64,000 bases of DNA, from positions 19,291,433 through 19,355,432 of the forward strand of contig NC_064439.1 in the NCBI RefSeq assembly GCF_023343835.1, read 5' to 3'. The position numbers and the translations under genes were made by a program. Source of the DNA: Lagopus muta. Its lineage: Eukaryota; Chordata; Aves; Galliformes; Phasianidae. The notes under the pieces were generated by a model. It had not been told where the DNA came from. It saw nothing but the letters and a program-made list of their open reading frames with translations, and did not search any database. Positions 52,531 to 64,000 of the stretch are shown here, in pieces (position 1 is the stretch's first letter; every line of letters begins with the position of its first letter).

Positions 52531-55033
52531 CTGATAGACCTTTGAGAAATCATATGACCAAAGCACTAGAATTACTGGAAACAGCATAAAAAAGGACATT
52601 TGTGAACTTCATTTATCTGTTAAACTAATTACTTAATTTTGGCTTTTACAGAAGAAATGTTGAGTAGATAACTACATTTACAATTATAAATGCTGAGAAC
52701 ATTTTGATAGCAAGAAATAAATAATTCCGTTTTTATTGCTAGAAGATAAATTTACAAACTGACATATATTTAGAAGAAGGCAAAAATTCCTCTTTTATGT
52801 TTCATTAATCTCATAATTTTTTACTAAGCAAAGCAACATATTTTTCTTTTTCTGTTTCTATAATTATGAGGTTGAGATATACCACTCAGCTAAGAAGAGT
52901 GTTTCATAAAGCAAGAGCCTTCTAAATCCACTTAATGTTTTCTTTTTAGTGTCTAAAATAAGAGTGCTTATTTAATATCAGCATTATAACAGCACAAATC
53001 CTCACCAGAGCTCCAACAGCATCTTGATCTTGCTATGGTGCTTTCAGCAGCATGCTCTCTTAGGCTTTACCCACAGCAGCTGTCCCCAATTTCAATTATT
53101 TTTTTTTCTTTCTAATTTTTAAAGTAAAGTTTGAAAAATGAAGCTTTGGTTTGAATGTTACCATGTTGAAATGGAGTTGAAGAAGCTTAAGTTGCCTTTA
53201 AAAGAAATTTCCTGAGTAGGAAGATGCTGTTTGAGACTTGCCTGTCGAAACTCAGTTTGCTATTAAAGCTTTGAAGACCAGGGTGAACTACAGTGATTTT
53301 TTGTAGTTTCCTTTTCAAACAATACAAATGCTGTATGAACAAATGACCTATAAATCAGTCTCCTCCTTGATTTCTCTTTCAAATAAATTTGCCAAATACT
53401 TAATTACAGATAACTAAATTTTAACATGCCTTATGAAAAGACTCAGTTAGATAGAGGAGCAATATCCCAATTACTCCCCTCACAGAGAAAAGCTGGTCAA
53501 AGTCATCTGTGACAGACACGGTCTGTCATAGCTAATAACTGCAAACTGATTACATTTTCTCCTGCAGCTTGTGGAGGTAACCAAGTCACAAACAGCAGAT
53601 TCCAGAGATAGAAAAGCTATTACTTGTTCGAGAACCATTTCCTTACATGTAGTCTGCCCTGTTAAACACCTTATAGTCTTCTTATGTCTCATATTTTACC
53701 TGACTGCTGGTTGTCTTCTGCTCTGCTCAAACATTAAAAAAGGCAAAGATCCTGTTTTCATTACACCCAAAAATGTTTACAGGTCTTCTCAAGAAATCAC
53801 AGCTCTTCATGTTATCATGCTATACCAATTCTCTCAAGTGAGTAGAGATTTCTCATCTTATATCTGGTCCCTGGGGGACACCAGGGGAGCCCTGATGTCT
53901 GTCAGCTGGTACTGCTGCTGAAATGACTCCCTGGAGTCCTTGCAGGAGTCCAGAATTTCTTTATGCAGATGAATTTCGAAGACTCCACGTAGGAGTCAGG
54001 CCTGAAACTGTTACAGAAATAAACCAGGCGTTCTGAAAACTATTCTAATCTAACGGTGTGTGATTTATACAGTGTGTATTAAATTAAATTAAACGATTAA
54101 AATGCATTGAGTTCAACTTTGAGCTACACTAGGTTCACTATTGTAGCTCATACAATGTTCAACTCAAATTTCTTCCTAGTCTTCCTCAAGGCAATCTCTG
54201 AATTGTTGGGGTCTATCGCTTTAACTGAGTATTTATTCGCTCAGATAAAGAGACTTCTTAGCAACTCTTAGCATTTTTAAGCTTATGTTCCAGAGTTATG
54301 AACAACTTTGGAAAGAAAAGAAGTGCTATCCAAATAGAAAACTTTATCTGATGGGCACATTTGGCGATTAACAAAAGCATGGAAAGCTCACAGCACAGTC
54401 AAAACTGCACAGTGCAGGAAGCTGAAGAAGCTTATTGACAGCAATTAAACTGTTAACTTTCAAAAATAGGATGTTTTTCTTTGAATTTCAGAGTGTCAAA
54501 TAAGGTTATTAATGAAGAGATTTTTGGTTCGTTCTCTTCTTCGTGTAGCTTTGGTAGAAATTGAGATGGCTGGAAATAGTAGGTAGCGCACAGAATTTGC
54601 TGATTTTTGTTTCATTTATCAAAAAATGCTAACTTGTTAAAACTTTTAAACATAAAGATTTGTGGCTCTAACACCATTTGTACAACATAAGCTGTGATAA
54701 TTTGCAGGGGTGTGAACTGGCTGGGAGTGTTAGAATGGATGAATTAACTGCAGTCCATTTCACCTCTCCTTCTCCTCCCCTTTCTAGAGCCTGTGGCAGT
54801 ATAGAGCAAGGCTGGTAACAGTATGTGAGGGTATAGACAACAGGCAAAGGTCATTTACTGCCAAAACCACTATGCTATAGTTTACGATAATTACTTAGTA
54901 GTCATAGTGATATCAAGCATCATTTTTCTCATTCATTACATGGGGGTTTGTTTTTTTTTAATTTGATTTTCATAGAGCTAAAATAGAGCTATTAAACAGT
55001 AAGGCCCTGTGTCATTTAGAAGTTTACTTTCAA

Positions 55034-55188
55034 CCCTTCCCTTCCCTTCCCTTCCCTTCCCTTCCCTTCCCTTCCCTTCCCTTCCCTTCCCTTCCCTTCC
55101 CTTCCCTTCCCTTCCCTTCCCTTCCCTTCCCTTCCCTTCCCTTCCCTTCCCTTCCCTTCCCTTCCCTTCCCTTCCCTTCCCTTCCCTT
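55034..55188. repeat. Pure (CCCTT)n pentanucleotide microsatellite, about 31 copies
   Basis: An uninterrupted run of CCCTT units covering about 155 bp. The strand asymmetry is complete: pyrimidines on the plus strand and purines on the minus. The 82-codon open frame across it, with repeated PFPSL residues, is a product of the repeat and not a protein. The purity suggests recent expansion and high length polymorphism. Confidence 0.98.
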
Positions 55189-58100
55189 TTTATCTTGGAG
55201 CAGATTAATTATGGAAGAAGTATCTGCACCAGCATATCCATTACCAGAAAGCCATAACAGAAGGCAGTCAGAACCACACTGTTAAACTTATTGTAAGGAT
55301 ATTATAAGATCACATTAAATTCAACAAATTGAGTTTGCTTCTATTTTGTAAAAATCAGCTCCAGAATAGATTAGCAAAAGAAATGTCATTGTATTGACTG
55401 AAGGATGTAAACCAGATATAGGTTTGTTGAGTGTGTTCATAGGAGAGATGTTTATATCTTACATTTTAAGCAGACGTAAGAGATAAATGAACATGCAATG
55501 TGTTTTTCATCAAGCATACTGCATAGAAACATCAGTACTTGAGAAACCATGCTGGTTGTCAGCTATATTTCAGATGATCTCCTTATCATGTAGATCACAG
55601 CAATAGAGGCCCTGTGCAGACTTATGGGATTTTTATGTTGTTATAAAGGCATGAAAAAGCTTGTCTTTGTTTTATTTTTAATACAGTACGAATCAGAAAT
55701 TATCCCTTTGAATAACATTTCATCAGAAAAAACTCTCCCAAGAATTCAGAAGTGGTTTACGTACCATAATTCTTAGTAATTTTAACTGATTAAAAGAATT
55801 AGAGAGCAAAGACTGAATCTGAGGCTAATTTATAAACACATACACAGTGAACACGAATATCTCTTCTGCCAATACTTCCTTCTTCTTAGCATGTGAGCCA
55901 CTAATTCAGACTGCTGGGGAACAGGCTTAAAAATTCTCTGACAAATCTGGTCTTTCGTGACATAATCAGGGCATAGATAAGTGCAGAAGATGGAGAAGGG
56001 ACTTTTTCCTATCCAAATAGCCATCTTAAATGCACATAAAAATAAATCTTAAGTAAGATAGAGACCTGTAGGTTTGTTCTTACTCTCTTGTATCCGGCAT
56101 ATGTTTCATGTTGTGAATTCTGGAGAAAGAGGGAGAGATGAAATATTTTGAATATGAGAGACTCAAACCACTCATGTTAAAGCTACGGTTTACATTCATA
56201 CTTGAACTGTAAGCTTCAAGAGTGTATTTTTGGTTCATTAGTATTTAGTTGAGATCATCAACAACTTGCAGTTTATATTCCCCAAATCAGATGACTATCC
56301 ATTATTAGTAACTGTTTTTCTCTGTCTTCATATGTAATACTAGTATAGTGAAAAAGTGAAAGTGGTTAGCAATTGTTATGCTGAAGAATAACCAAAGATT
56401 AGGCACATGCCCAGTGTTAGCTAAAATGTGCTAGCTGGGAAGCAATGGCTTTAAAAAAGTGTGATTAAAGAAGTGCAGGAGATCTGATCACTTGCATTCT
56501 GTTGTAGACTGAGTGCTGAATATCAGTGCTGTTATTTGCAAAGTCATTTACATCTTTTTCATTTTTCTTCTGTGTTTTCATATGCTTTCTATGCACAGAA
56601 AGCTTGAGTATGTTTTCTGATACAAAAAAAAATGGTTATGAACTGCTCTTGCTCTAGTTTTTCTTCTCCATAATGAAGCTCATGGTCTTACATACACTAT
56701 AATTATGAAATATCTCGAAAAAGATCTTCTAACAAATTAGGTTTTGTCCACAAATACTGAGATTCAGCACATAGTAGAGCTTAAGTTTTGGAATGGGAGG
56801 CAAGGAGAGAAAAGGAAAAAAACAAAAAAACACCTCTCTTCAGTGAAGTACGTTGGAATTATTTCTTAAAAAAAAGTGTCTCCATAAAGGAGAATCAATG
56901 TTGAAGATGGAGGGTTAATTGTCATCCAACCTAAGAACTTTTATGGCATATTAAAATATTATGTGCTAGAAAAGACTGCAACAGTCTTGTTTTCTTAGTA
57001 CTCCCCAGTAATGCCACAATACAATATGCCAGACAGTCAGCTGTTCTGTTGTCTAGAAAAATGGCATATTCTTGCTAATTGCAAGTGCTTCAAGCCAAAT
57101 TAAAAAGTAGGTTTTCTGGTAGTGGGAAATGTTAGAATATGGTCTCATAAGCTTTGTTTCTTTCTTATTACTTGAGATGGAATTGAAATTCTGCAGATAA
57201 AATTATACTGGTTTCATCAACTATGAATATGTATTTTCCAAAATATATGGCTATGAACATATGGATCATATTTTTAATGCATATCTCAAATTTAAGAGTT
57301 ATTAAAAGTCATCTGTTTTGTAATATTTAAAATATTTCCAGTGTTGAAACTTTACTTCTTAGACATGACATTTTCCACTAACATGCAAAATGAATTGCGT
57401 GGGTCTTATGGTTGCCAAAGAGAATGAACTACAATGAGGACGAGCTGATTGGCTTTGCACATTTATTGTTTCTACTGGCATTTGCCCTGTCACCTATAAG
57501 AACTTCTTCCTTGGACATTTCCTTGTTCTGACTTTCCTGGTATGTATCTATTTTGCCATGTTTGTCTCCAAGTGGAAAAGGAGATGCTTTGCATTTGTGC
57601 AGGATGATGAATCATTATGCAGTTTAAAGTGTATCACCACTTGTATTCATTTCTTAACTAAATAAAAGAAGCCTTATTTTCCACTGCATCTTTCCTTCTA
57701 AAGCCTTGTCTAAGTTCCATTAGAAATGGTCACAAATGAGCTCCAAGAAAATGACAAAGTTGTTCTAATACTCACTGGACTCGTGTGTACAGGACCTGGG
57801 GAATAAATTGCATGCATGGCTTTAGCTCATCTGTGGATGTCAAGTTTTCTAAGTGACGCTATACTGACCTGGGCACATTAGATGACCAGATGCATACTGT
57901 CCAGTTCTGCTTTTCTAAATGTTCTGGTCATTACAGCTATTTACTGCTGAACTGCTGTACCATATATATAGATTATTTCTGAGTGCATATTTAACAAATG
58001 AAATTCTCATCACTTTTTGGATCGAAACAGCAGCTGGAAAGTAGGTTTGCTCTTGCTCCAGAGCTAAGACTAAACATTTACACAGAAATATGTAGATGAC

Positions 58101-59443
58101 TTTTGAAGTACTGAAAGCAGAACAGAGTACCAGATGGTAGGAATAAAACCACCCAAGACCACCAGAGCTATACCAAAACAATTCAATGTGGATACGAAAT
58201 GACTTGTGTTTGTGCCTGGTACTCATAGCAGTGTCTCTCAAATGAGGAGAATCAAATTGCTGATACTATGGTGTAGGTAATAATCTCTACTTCCATAGTT
58301 CTTAGTGAAATTTCCAATGCTGTGTTGCCTTTTCTGAACTTCAGAAGTCACAATAGTTGCAATATATTGCTCCAGTATTGAACAAACATTCATCAGTGTG
58401 GATGATGAAGAATAAGTCCTTTTATAGGACTGATTTATGGGTTATGATATTTGCACAGCGCAAACAAGCAGGTGATAGGGCAAATACTAGAAAGTCCTTT
58501 CCTGACAAACCAACAAGTTTTTGTGACAGTGGACGCCATGTCTGACACGCAAGGGCAGAGACACTGAAACCATTGCTAGGCCTGGGATATGGGCATTGCT
58601 CACACATCACGTACCCGGCAGAGCAGCACAGACTTTGCCCTGGTGCCTTCATCACAACATTAGCAGACACGGAAGGAGTGCAGAAATTGTTGTGGCCTTA
58701 AATTAAGACTGGAATATACTACAGTAAGTGATTAGTCCAACTCCTTATACCTACCTTTCTCTGTCATGTGATAGTCCAGGCAAGATTCTGCTCAACTTTA
58801 GGAGAAGGATGAGGGAGATTTACCAAGTCAGCTTCAATAGGACAAAAATTTTTGACACGTGTCGTACAGAATGACTGCTGGTCAGTGCTATATTGGCCCA
58901 ACATGTAGATGATTGCTAGGCAGATTTGTTTTGCTAGGTAGTCCCACGTTTAGCACTCTATGCATCAGCCCTGAGACTCTGGCAAGGAGGGACTGCCACA
59001 CCATTCCTCATTTGTGTGCACATGGGTGTGCTATAAAGGTGGGGCAAGATGTGCACACCAGCCCTGACTTGAGGCCTTCTCTTTTGTTAATGAGAGCATC
59101 ATTGGAGATTCCTCTGCAGAGAAGTGATGTTCCTGTGGGTCATCCTATCTGCTGGGATGCTGCGGGATGCGCAGCAGGAGCTTGCACTCATGGAGTTATC
59201 AGCCAGATTACTTTTATGATATCCCTGATCTCCAAAACCAAGACAACACGAAATATCTGGGAATTTGCCCTGAAAGAAGTTTATACAGGACGTTGCAACT
59301 ATAAAACCTTTCATCCTTGCACTGCAGCCATTAAAGTCTGCTGGTCTGAAGTACGTGGGAGCAGGACGCAGGCCTCTCAGGGAGAGCTCCTTAGCAACCT
59401 GGCCCTCACTGCGTCCTGTAATCTATTTCCCACATGAAGCAGC

Positions 59444-59523
59444 CAGCCCTCTGTGTCCTATCCCCAGACAAGGGTGTTTTGTACAGCCCTCTGTGCTCCT
59501 ACCCCCACACTAGGGAGCTTATC
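59444..59523. repeat. 40-bp imperfect tandem duplication
   Basis: CAGCCCTCTGTG occurs at 59444 and 59484, and the following 28 bp are related with a one-base shift (TCCTATCCCCAGACAAGGG versus CTCCTACCCCCACACTAGGG). It lies in a GC-richer patch (58.85-59.64 kb) whose origin I cannot assign. Confidence 0.7.
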
Positions 59524-62500
59524 ACTGACTTTGGGCTGCTATGCCATGACTTTGCAGGCCCTCTTATCAAAGACATAAAAGGATGAAGGCTCGTACTGCA
59601 TGACTCTCAGCAGTGGCTCTGCACATGGGTTTTTTGCTCCTTTGAGGGAAGGAAATGAAGGTGGCTCTAGTAAAACACATTCCATGACTTTCTGCTTTGG
59701 TTAAAGCCATTGTGTAACTGCTTGTACTTTCTGTAGTCACATTCCTAAGGCTGCAAACAAAATAGAAGGCAAATAATTTTTAAGATGAAAGGAAGACCTG
59801 ACAACAGGTTACAGTAAAGCAAGAGAAATTAAAAACACTGACAAATAACTCTTCTGTTACAAATTATCAGTGTTAATCTTGGCTTGACATAAACCTGTTT
59901 TTGGTTTTTAAATGCAGGCTAATAAAGTGTTACAATAATAATACGCTTTCTTCAGTGCAAGGTGAAAGAAAAACAAGTATGTTTTCTAAGGATATGTTGT
60001 TATACCAAACTAACCATGTTTTCTTTTATTAAAAAAGACCTTTTTTTCTTCACTGGCGAGTTGCCACCTTCATGTTTAAAGCATAAAATACAGGGATGGA
60101 ATAGATGGCAGTATTTAAAACATGCAGATGAGCTCCAGAAACTTTCTAAGGGCATTAGGATAGCTGGCTGCAAAGAAGGTACTATTTATCTTAAAAGTCA
60201 CTGGGTAATGTGTAACATATACAAAACAAAAGGTACAAAGTCAACGCTTTTACCCTTGTAGTTTGGAATTAGAATTATTTTTTATGAGGTTTTCTACTAC
60301 TTAACTTCCTGGAAAAGACGCTGTAACAAACAAATTCTTTAAACCTTCTCTTTTATCTCCCATTTTCTGTCTATGTAAAAAAGCAAGTTATGTAGAAAAG
60401 CAAGATATTTTCTTGTTTGATTGTTTTAATCATAAGAGTGCAAGAAAACTAAGAGTAGATGAATGACAGAAATGCTAACCCTCTTCTTTCAGAAAAAAAT
60501 CCTGTTTCTACAGATTGATATATTTTAGGGTTTTATAGGAACACTATGATTATCTAGTCAGAACTGCCCAACAGGCTGTAAAACTTCACCAAGTAATCTC
60601 TCCATCAAACATGTAGCAACTGTTTGGGCAATCACATACATCTTAGAAAGATACCCAGCCATGATTTAGCGGCTGCAAGCGATGAAGTTCTGCAGCCCTT
60701 ACTCAGGATTTGACTCAATGAAAACATTGGCATAATATGTTCTGGCTGTTAGGTTTGGAGGAACAGAAAGAAATATCTGGCTTTAAATAGAGCCTTGTTT
60801 GAAATCTCTATGAATAAACTCTACAGAATTTAAAACAAACAAAAGAGAATGCATCGTAGGAATACTTTTGCACCACCTTCTCTCTTGTGAGGACATAAAC
60901 CCATGTTCTTCAATTGCTTTTCTTGGGCTTTGGCAAAAAGATGAATCCTGCAGGTGGATCTCTTTGATTTGAACTGATTTAGTTTTCCAGTTCAGTGATA
61001 TATAGAAATAGTTTCCAGTACCCTGTAAGAAATATAGCCCAGACTTGCTTTACATCTGATATTTCTCCATCCTCAGTATCCAATTGTAGAGCTGCTGAAT
61101 TAGAGCAGAGGCATCAGTTTTGGTAGTGATAAAAGTTCTCTTGTAGGTGCCACAAGAATTCAAACTTCTGTATTCTAGTGAGCTGTCAGGTATTCAGAGT
61201 TAATAGCACCACAAATTGTAACTGAATGGTTCTCATACAGATGCACACTGTCTCTGTGGCAGAAACAAGGTACAGGCATTCTGTTCAGTGTGTTTGCACA
61301 CACAGTGGAAGTTGTACGAATATACTTGTTAAATGTGATCAAGAAATCTGACATCTATCCATAGTCAAAAGATGGTATGTTCCAAAGAGACGTTAACACT
61401 GTGTCCACAGATTTTTTCAGTGTGAACCTCTGCTTGTATGCAGCTTCAAAGAACACACTGCCAGAAATTAAGTGCCCTTTTTCAGACACGTTAATGATAG
61501 AAAACAATTCCAGAATATCATAATATTGCCAAAACATGTTTATGTTTGTAACTTTTTTTCCTGTTGTAGTGAACATTAACCATGTGTAAGCATTCAAATT
61601 ACAGTAGCTCTGCATTTTGAAATAACAAGTTTCCAATGATCATTTACACCAACTGATACAGGAATAGATTTTGCTTACGTCCAGTGGTGTCCTGCTATTG
61701 TTTGAATTGACTGTCACAGCTGAAGGTCATTGAATCAGTGCCAATACAATCAGATGAAATACTGGAAAACTGCTTTTAAAAAAATCTTACCTTCATAAAA
61801 ACAAGCACAAACTCCTGAAAAATGTAAACTTTGAAAAGAGAAGCTAAGACTTGTCAGCTGACTAGGCAGCCTTCAAAGTTAAACCAACAGAAAAAGCAGT
61901 CATAACATTTGCACACCTACATAAAACAGGTTAGTATTTTACTTTGAGACTTTAAACAAATTGGTTCATTTCCTCAGTCAGTTAGAAACTTCCTGTGTGA
62001 CTTTGGATAAATTGTTTAGGACAAGGTTTTTAAGGTATGTAAATATACACTTAGATGTGCGTTGGAGTATTTGCTACAGATTCTCTTAACTAACAGGCAC
62101 AGAAAATGGGTGCATAACAACCTTCATAATTATCTTCAGTATTTTTCCCAAAGGTAGCCTGTTGATGAGTAGGGATCCACAGCTGTATGAATCAAGGCTA
62201 TTGCATAATATTTACAATATTTTTCATTTTAGATTTTGATGATAAAGTAGCATATCTCTCTGAGAACTGACCGTGCTCCAGAATAACACATGATCTTTGT
62301 AATATAGAAATAATTGTACCTCCAGTAGGAGCTGTCAAGTAAACATATTGTAAGACAGACATACAGTATCACAATGGAGCCTTTTTTCAAGGCAGATTAA
62401 GACAAGGAAGAAAAAGATGCATTTACTCGCATAAAGAAAATATGTTTGTTCTGTAACTTGCTGTCCCTATTTTCACAGTTCATCAGAGCAGGAAGAAGGA

Positions 62501-64000
62501 ATTCATTTCAATTCTCACATAAAAACATAAATTAGATAGGGGAGGGCTTCTTATGCCAGTAATTCATAGTGTGTAAGTAACAGACATCACAATGATGAAT
62601 GTTGCTCAGTACTTCCTGGAAGCTGCTCAGCACCTCAGAATTAGAACAGAATTTTTATATTAGTTTCAGGGTTGATTCTGCAATGCAAAATTAAATGAGT
62701 CATCTGTAATTTAGGCAGAATTCCCTTGAAACCAAGAGGTCTAATTACACCAAAAAAAACCCCCTCAGGTTAGAAGGAGTTGAAGTCAGTCTCTAAGAGG
62801 GCACAGCTGGAAGGCACTACTGGTTTTTATTAATGATGGCTTAAAAGCAACATCTGGCTTGAAGATTCTCCTGATTTGAGAAAGCTGGAAGGGATGTTGA
62901 GGGAAAGAAGCCATATTTCTAGATCAAGAACTTCATTTTTACCTGCTACACTGGACCAGCAACACAACCAAGGTTCATTATGCTGGCAAAGTGAACAAGA
63001 CAGATACTATAAACAGATTGCTGCATGCAATTTAACAGTTTAGTTTTGTTATACTTTTTAGTTTTGTATGAATACATTTATTTCTTACACTAAGAGACAA
63101 TAAAGTTTCCTGCTTCGAATTATTCAACTATGGTTAGTCCACTTTATTGCATTTAAATGTGCTTTATTCTTTTCTTCTATCAGACTGGCAGTGATCGCTG
63201 AGAGCATTCAACCAGAACAGTCTCAATAAAAACTAATCAGAAGCTCCTGTGAGTTTGAGCATGGGAATCTGGGAAACTCAGTAACAAATAAAACATATTT
63301 CTAAACATTTACGTTTACAAGAAAAAATCCAAGGTCTGAACAATAAGTTAATAAATTGGCATAGTTATCTACTGTTCAGATATAAAAATCCTGAAAATTT
63401 ATATATTGCTATGGCAGACATTACAAAACTGAACAACTATCCACTGTCATAAGTGGTACTTCAAGATTTCCAAAAGAAAACTTATATTTTAATTTTCTGT
63501 TCATATATAGCCAAGAGTAAGAGGCAAAGCCAGCCTAATAGTAATCCAAGGTTCTGTAGAAGAAACATCAACCAGGGTCGCCGTGTCTGAATATGAGTCA
63601 TTTCAGGAAGCTAAAAAAAGAATAAGACACCAGAATGAGAGCCAGATATATTCATCTCTGGGAAAAAGTCTTATGGGAAAACAAGACAAACTTCATTTAA
63701 AAAGGCTTTCATAACACTGGGTTTCTGGATGCAACTACTAATCTGTAGCAAGTTCTGTACGTTGTAACTACACGGATCTTGACAGTGAAAAGATTAACAA
63801 AATTCTGTCCGTTTTTGTTCTTCCACTAGCACCAGCAAGAATGGATGAGATTCCGAAATTTGTCAATAGCAATTTTGTGCAGCTGTTTGTAAGGAAATTC
63901 TTATTTAGTAAAATTAGTTATTCCCTTTTGTGGGAATAAACTAGTTTGAGTTATTTTGTTTCTGTACTATATATAGGGTCAATCCTGCTCCTACTGAATT

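Larger units (their letters stand above)
36650..64000. other. 5' flank of CACNB2, apparently gene-free
   Basis: About 27 kb to the right of the CpG island. Outside the mariner, the two CR1 copies, the CCCTT array and simple repeats it is AT-rich sequence with no recognisable exon. The longest open frames, at 58913-59437 and 53571-53921 (plus), begin with TTG and GTG and carry no known domain. From general vertebrate gene order I would expect SLC39A12 farther right, but I see no zinc-transporter peptide. The region may hold enhancers or noncoding transcripts that sequence reading alone cannot reveal. Confidence 0.6.

Noticed and set aside
53571..53921. 116-codon plus-strand frame with a membrane-like stretch
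   Set aside because: It begins with GTG and has no homologue or exon signals that I can recognise.
58913..59437. 174-codon plus-strand frame
   Set aside because: It starts at TTG, not ATG, and resembles no known protein. Kept only as part of an unexplained block.

Overview
The window looks like nuclear DNA from a bird, most likely a galliform close to chicken. It is AT-rich and gene-poor, with tiny exons in very long introns. Its interspersed repeats are typical avian ones: at least four CR1 LINE fragments and two internally deleted mariner copies that resemble chicken Galluhop. No bacterial, viral or plasmid organisation is visible.

The one gene I can support is the 5' part of CACNB2, the voltage-gated calcium channel beta-2 subunit, on the minus strand. 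Its CpG-island promoter and first coding exon (36135-36040) encode the long 'MVQ...' N-terminus. A second exon (25611-25519) encodes the conserved Ser/Thr-rich segment from [10 protein letters not shown] to SNSFVRQ. Both have clean splice signals and join in phase 0. A third exon-like segment (3159-2938) is an open 222-nt stretch, phase 0 at both ends. It encodes 74 very acidic residues and lies where the alternative first exons of this gene are expected, between the SYGKG exon and the still-unseen exon that starts GSADSYTS. I do not recognise this peptide. It is either an extra alternative first exon or a cassette exon, and it is the most interesting object here. The SH3 and guanylate-kinase core must lie to the left of position 1.

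Layout: 1-2937 is intron. 2938-3159 is the acidic exon. 3160-25518 is intron, with a CR1 at about 10.5 kb and a mariner at 12.7 kb. 25519-25611 is the conserved exon. 25612-36039 is intron, with a CR1 at 27.8 kb. 35.6-36.6 kb is the CpG island with exon 1 and its 5' UTR. From 36.65 kb to the end is upstream flanking DNA, with a second mariner (38.4 kb), two CR1s (42.8 and 52.2 kb), a pure CCCTT microsatellite (55.0 kb) and many A or T homopolymers. I found no supported coding exon in that right-hand flank. Vertebrate synteny would place SLC39A12 beyond it, but I see none of its exons.

Most open frames in the window are chance or repeat-derived, and several of the longer ones begin at GTG or TTG rather than ATG.
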